A DNA stretch of 64,000 bases from Chitinophaga caseinilytica (GTDB lineage: Bacteria; Bacteroidota; Bacteroidia; Chitinophagales; Chitinophagaceae): NCBI RefSeq assembly GCF_038396765.1, contig NZ_CP150096.1:5191001-5255000 (forward strand), given 5' to 3'. Under the pieces are notes generated by a model. That model saw only the letters and a program-made list of their open reading frames with translations, did no database searches and was not told the DNA's origin. The translations under genes were made by a program, and so were the position numbers. Below, piece after piece: positions 61,757 to 64,000 of this stretch; position 1 is the stretch's first letter; the number at the start of each line of letters is the position of its first letter.

Positions 61757-61782
61757 AGCTACCGGTGCAGGCACCGGTAGCT
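61757..61782 (-). terminator. rho-independent terminator downstream of the SusD gene
   Basis: AGCTACCGGTGC and GCACCGGTAGCT form a 12-bp stem with loop AG. Read leftwards it continues TCTCTTTTCCC. It lies 22 bases after the SusD stop. Confidence 0.82.
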
Positions 61783-61804
61783 GTTGGATTTCGGTCCCTT
61801 TCCA

Positions 61805-63586
61805 TTACCAACCGAATATCTGTTTCAGCGCAGGGTTCAATACAGTCTGCGTCTGGGGAATAGGTCGATAGTAATATTTCGGTTCCACGAAGGTCCGCGG
61901 CTGGTCGCGGTCTACGGTGAACATGATGCGGCCTTTGGTGCCTCCGGAGAGATAGAAGTTGTTATCCTTCCCGGCGGCATCTTTGAGGTGGAATTTCGTG
62001 AGGTTTTTCTTCACGTCTTCCGGCAGCCCGGCGATGGGGGATTCATCGTTCGGACTGGCCAGGATGGCGATATCCGGATTACCGTCCCCCGTCACGTCCA
62101 TGGCACCGAGCGCGGGCACGTACATGCCGCCCTGCGCGTCTTGCAGGCGGGCGCCGGCTTTCCAGCGCATGAGGTCGGAGAAGCGCAGGCCTTCGCAGGC
62201 GAGCTCTACCCTTCTTTCGCGGCGCAGTTCCAGCAGCAGGGTGCTCGCAACGCCGGGATACTGGGCGGCCAGTACGGGGTCTGCCGCGGGTGTCAACGTC
62301 ATGGCCGGCATTTGCACACGGGCGCGAAGGAGGTTTACCGTATTGTTGAGGTCGGTTGCCGTAATGGTCCCCAGTTCGGCTTTTGCTTCGGCGAGGTTCA
62401 GCAGCACTTCGGCGTAACGGTAGATGGGGAGCGCCGTGTAGTTAGCGTCCCAACCCTGGCGCTGAGACGGCAGGCGGGGGTAGAATTTCACCTGATCGTA
62501 CCCGCCGATGGTGGGCTTGATCACGTAAGGCTTGTTATCCAGGTTCGGCGAAAAACCGGGCGAGGCAATGGTCTCGTTCATGCGGGGGTCGCGGTTGGCG
62601 AGCACTTCCAGCAAGGTTTTTGTGGCGTAGCCGGGCTGCGCGGTGAAAGGCGTCCCATCTTTCATGAGGTAGGTTTCGGCCAGGCTGTTGCTCAGCGCCC
62701 ACTGGTACCCCAAAACGGTATGCGTGTTGTTCGATGCGCCCAGCGCCTGCTGGTAGTCGGCCCACATGATAATTTCCTTCACACCGTTGAGGGTGGCGCT
62801 GCAAAACAGGGCGCGGTAGTCTTCCCCACCCTTCCCGGTATTGTTGATAGTAAACCGGTTGCTGCCCATGATCTGCTCGGAAGCCCACACGGAACGTTCC
62901 AGGAATTTTTTCCCTTCGTTGGTGAGGTTTACTTCCGGATGATACTTCCGGAATGTGCCTTCGTACAGGCCGAAGCGGCTCAGCAGGGCCAGGGCGGCCC
63001 ATTTGGTGACACGGGTGCGGTTGCCTTCGTCGGGTTTGATGTTTTCGACGGCGTAGTTCAGGTCTGCCAGGATGGAATCCGCGATGAGCGCGCGGCTGTC
63101 GCGACCTTTGTAGAGATCTGGATCGTCCGTTGCGAGGGGCTTTCCGTACCAGGGCACGTCGGAATAATCCCGCAATTTAGAGAAGTAGAACATCGCCCGG
63201 AAGTACTTCGCGATGCCGATAAAATGACGGATCGCCGCGGCGTCGCCCTGGGCTTTGCCGGCGTTCACCAGCATGAAGTTGATGCGGCGCAGGTCTCCCC
63301 AGTTATTCCATCCCCCTACCGTTACCGGCGTCACCGTTCCGCGCACGAGCCCGTCTACGTAGCCTGCTGCCTGGTAGTTGCTCGTGTTGTCGGATTCGAT
63401 ATCCTGGTATGGAACGGGTTGCATCCCATAAAAGCCATTGCTGTAGGTCTCAAGGTCCTGCGGGTTATTGAAGAACACTTCTTTCGTCACTTCTGTTTTC
63501 GGGAACCGGTCGAGGAAGTTCTTTTTGCACGAAACGGCCGCCACCGTCACCATTCCGAAACATATATAAAAATTGATCTTTTTCAT
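61805..63586 (-). CDS. SusD/RagB-family nutrient-binding lipoprotein
   Basis: The 593-residue lipoprotein has its signal at MKKINFYICFGMVTVAAVSC (Cys 20) and SusD features: YSNGFYGMQPVPYQDIESD, FIGIAKYFRAMFYFSKLRDYSDVPW, and the C-terminal LRRERRVELACEGLRFSDLMRW. It pairs with the SusC whose stop is 18 bases upstream. This utilisation locus continues beyond the right edge, so its substrate enzymes are not visible. Confidence 0.95.
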   Translation of the reverse strand: MKKINFYICFGMVTVAAVSCKKNFLDRFPKTEVTKEVFFNNPQDLETYSNGFYGMQPVPYQDIESDNTSNYQAAGYVDGLVRGTVTPVTVGGWNNWGDLRRINFMLVNAGKAQGDAAAIRHFIGIAKYFRAMFYFSKLRDYSDVPWYGKPLATDDPDLYKGRDSRALIADSILADLNYAVENIKPDEGNRTRVTKWAALALLSRFGLYEGTFRKYHPEVNLTNEGKKFLERSVWASEQIMGSNRFTINNTGKGGEDYRALFCSATLNGVKEIIMWADYQQALGASNNTHTVLGYQWALSNSLAETYLMKDGTPFTAQPGYATKTLLEVLANRDPRMNETIASPGFSPNLDNKPYVIKPTIGGYDQVKFYPRLPSQRQGWDANYTALPIYRYAEVLLNLAEAKAELGTITATDLNNTVNLLRARVQMPAMTLTPAADPVLAAQYPGVASTLLLELRRERRVELACEGLRFSDLMRWKAGARLQDAQGGMYVPALGAMDVTGDGNPDIAILASPNDESPIAGLPEDVKKNLTKFHLKDAAGKDNNFYLSGGTKGRIMFTVDRDQPRTFVEPKYYYRPIPQTQTVLNPALKQIFGW

Positions 63587-63604
63587 GTGTTGTTAGCTTA
63601 TCCG

Positions 63605-64000
63605 TTAAAAATTCAGGTTCAGGCCGCCGGAGTAGGTTTGCTGGAAGGGATACACGGAACCGTCCAATCCTTCCGGATCGATCTTCGCTTTCAGGTGGGA
63701 GCGGGTCCAGATATTTTCCGCGCTGAAATAAATGCGCAGTCTTTCGATGCGGGCTTTTCGGGTCAGCGAGCCGGGCAGCGTATAGCCGACGGTCACGTTT
63801 TTCAGGCGCAGGTAGGCTGCGTTCTGGAGGTACCCGGTTTGCGCGGCGCCCAGTTCGGAACCGTCTTCCGCGATATAGGATTTGAGGCGGGGGAAGTAAC
63901 CGTTGGGATTTTCGGGTGTCCAGGCGTCGAGGTTGTGTACCTGTACGTTGGCCCAGGGTTGTGCGTATACGCCCCAGAAGTAGTGGTTGCTGGGGTTGGG
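63605..64000 (-). CDS. SusC/RagA-family TonB-dependent receptor, C-terminal part (5' end beyond window)
   Basis: The frame is open from the right edge and ends at the stop 63605-63607. The visible 131 residues carry typical final barrel strands of SusC: LQNAAYLRLKNVTVGYTLPG, RLRIYFSAENIWTRS and the terminal GGLNLNF with an aromatic last residue. About 900 residues are missing. It is the partner of the SusD gene at 61805. Confidence 0.92.
   Translation of the reverse strand, partial: PNPSNHYFWGVYAQPWANVQVHNLDAWTPENPNGYFPRLKSYIAEDGSELGAAQTGYLQNAAYLRLKNVTVGYTLPGSLTRKARIERLRIYFSAENIWTRSHLKAKIDPEGLDGSVYPFQQTYSGGLNLNF

Overview
The window looks like chromosome from a GC-rich member of the Bacteroidota, most likely the Chitinophagaceae (Chitinophaga-like). 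This is inferred from SusC/SusD outer-membrane pairs, Cys-anchored lipoproteins with Bacteroidota lipoboxes, TAnnTTTG-type -7 elements, A-rich rather than Shine-Dalgarno leaders, a LytS/LytTR two-component pair and paired FtsX permeases. No 16S gene is present to confirm it.

Layout. 1-9003 (minus): a polysaccharide locus with a GH99-like glycosidase, SusC, SusD and a second SusC cut by the left edge. 9004-21690: mostly single genes (lipoproteins, two methyltransferases, an acyltransferase, a sensor kinase and its response regulator, LamG-like proteins, DUF1905, a choloylglycine-hydrolase-like amidase, DUF1801). 21694-24521: a FAD/Fe-S oxidase. 24724-30036: DUF3088 and two MacB/FtsX-type permeases closed by a strong terminator. 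30273-32201: esterase, PepSY-like protein, methyltransferase. 32225-45565 (minus): a sialic-acid locus. A GntR/FCD regulator precedes SusC, SusD, two sialidases, an N-acetylneuraminate lyase, a PKD/LamG lipoprotein, a NanM-type epimerase and an MFS transporter. Together these would cut, import and catabolise host or mucin sialic acid. 45698-50530: TonB-like protein, DUF4157/DUF922 metalloprotease, DUF4349 protein, ROK regulator. 50812-56765: the most unusual part, described below. 56958-64000: small membrane proteins, a GH110-like alpha-galactosidase, a haloperoxidase-type hydrolase, a small secreted protein, and a SusD/SusC pair cut by the right edge.

The candidate novel system is at 50812-56765. 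A WYL regulator is divergent from a 550-base non-coding tract that carries two tandem structured RNA units. Each unit starts with a tRNA-like fold (acceptor, D-arm, T-arm) whose anticodon arm is expanded by a 7-bp hairpin, followed by two more hairpins. The two units share architecture, but most stems differ in sequence while staying paired, which is covariation visible inside one locus. The last hairpin runs into a 19-base near-copy of the 16S rRNA 3' end (anti-Shine-Dalgarno). It is followed at once by a RING-like/TerD protein of the MXAN_6230/SCO0854 type and two overlapping RlaP-type nucleotidyltransferases. By analogy with rsr-yrlBA-rtcBA RNA-repair operons, I infer an RNA surveillance, repair or conflict cassette with built-in tRNA and rRNA mimics.

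Six genes are split by single-base frame changes that all lie in homopolymer runs of 5-6 bases. They are marked as broken, but assembly error is a serious alternative.
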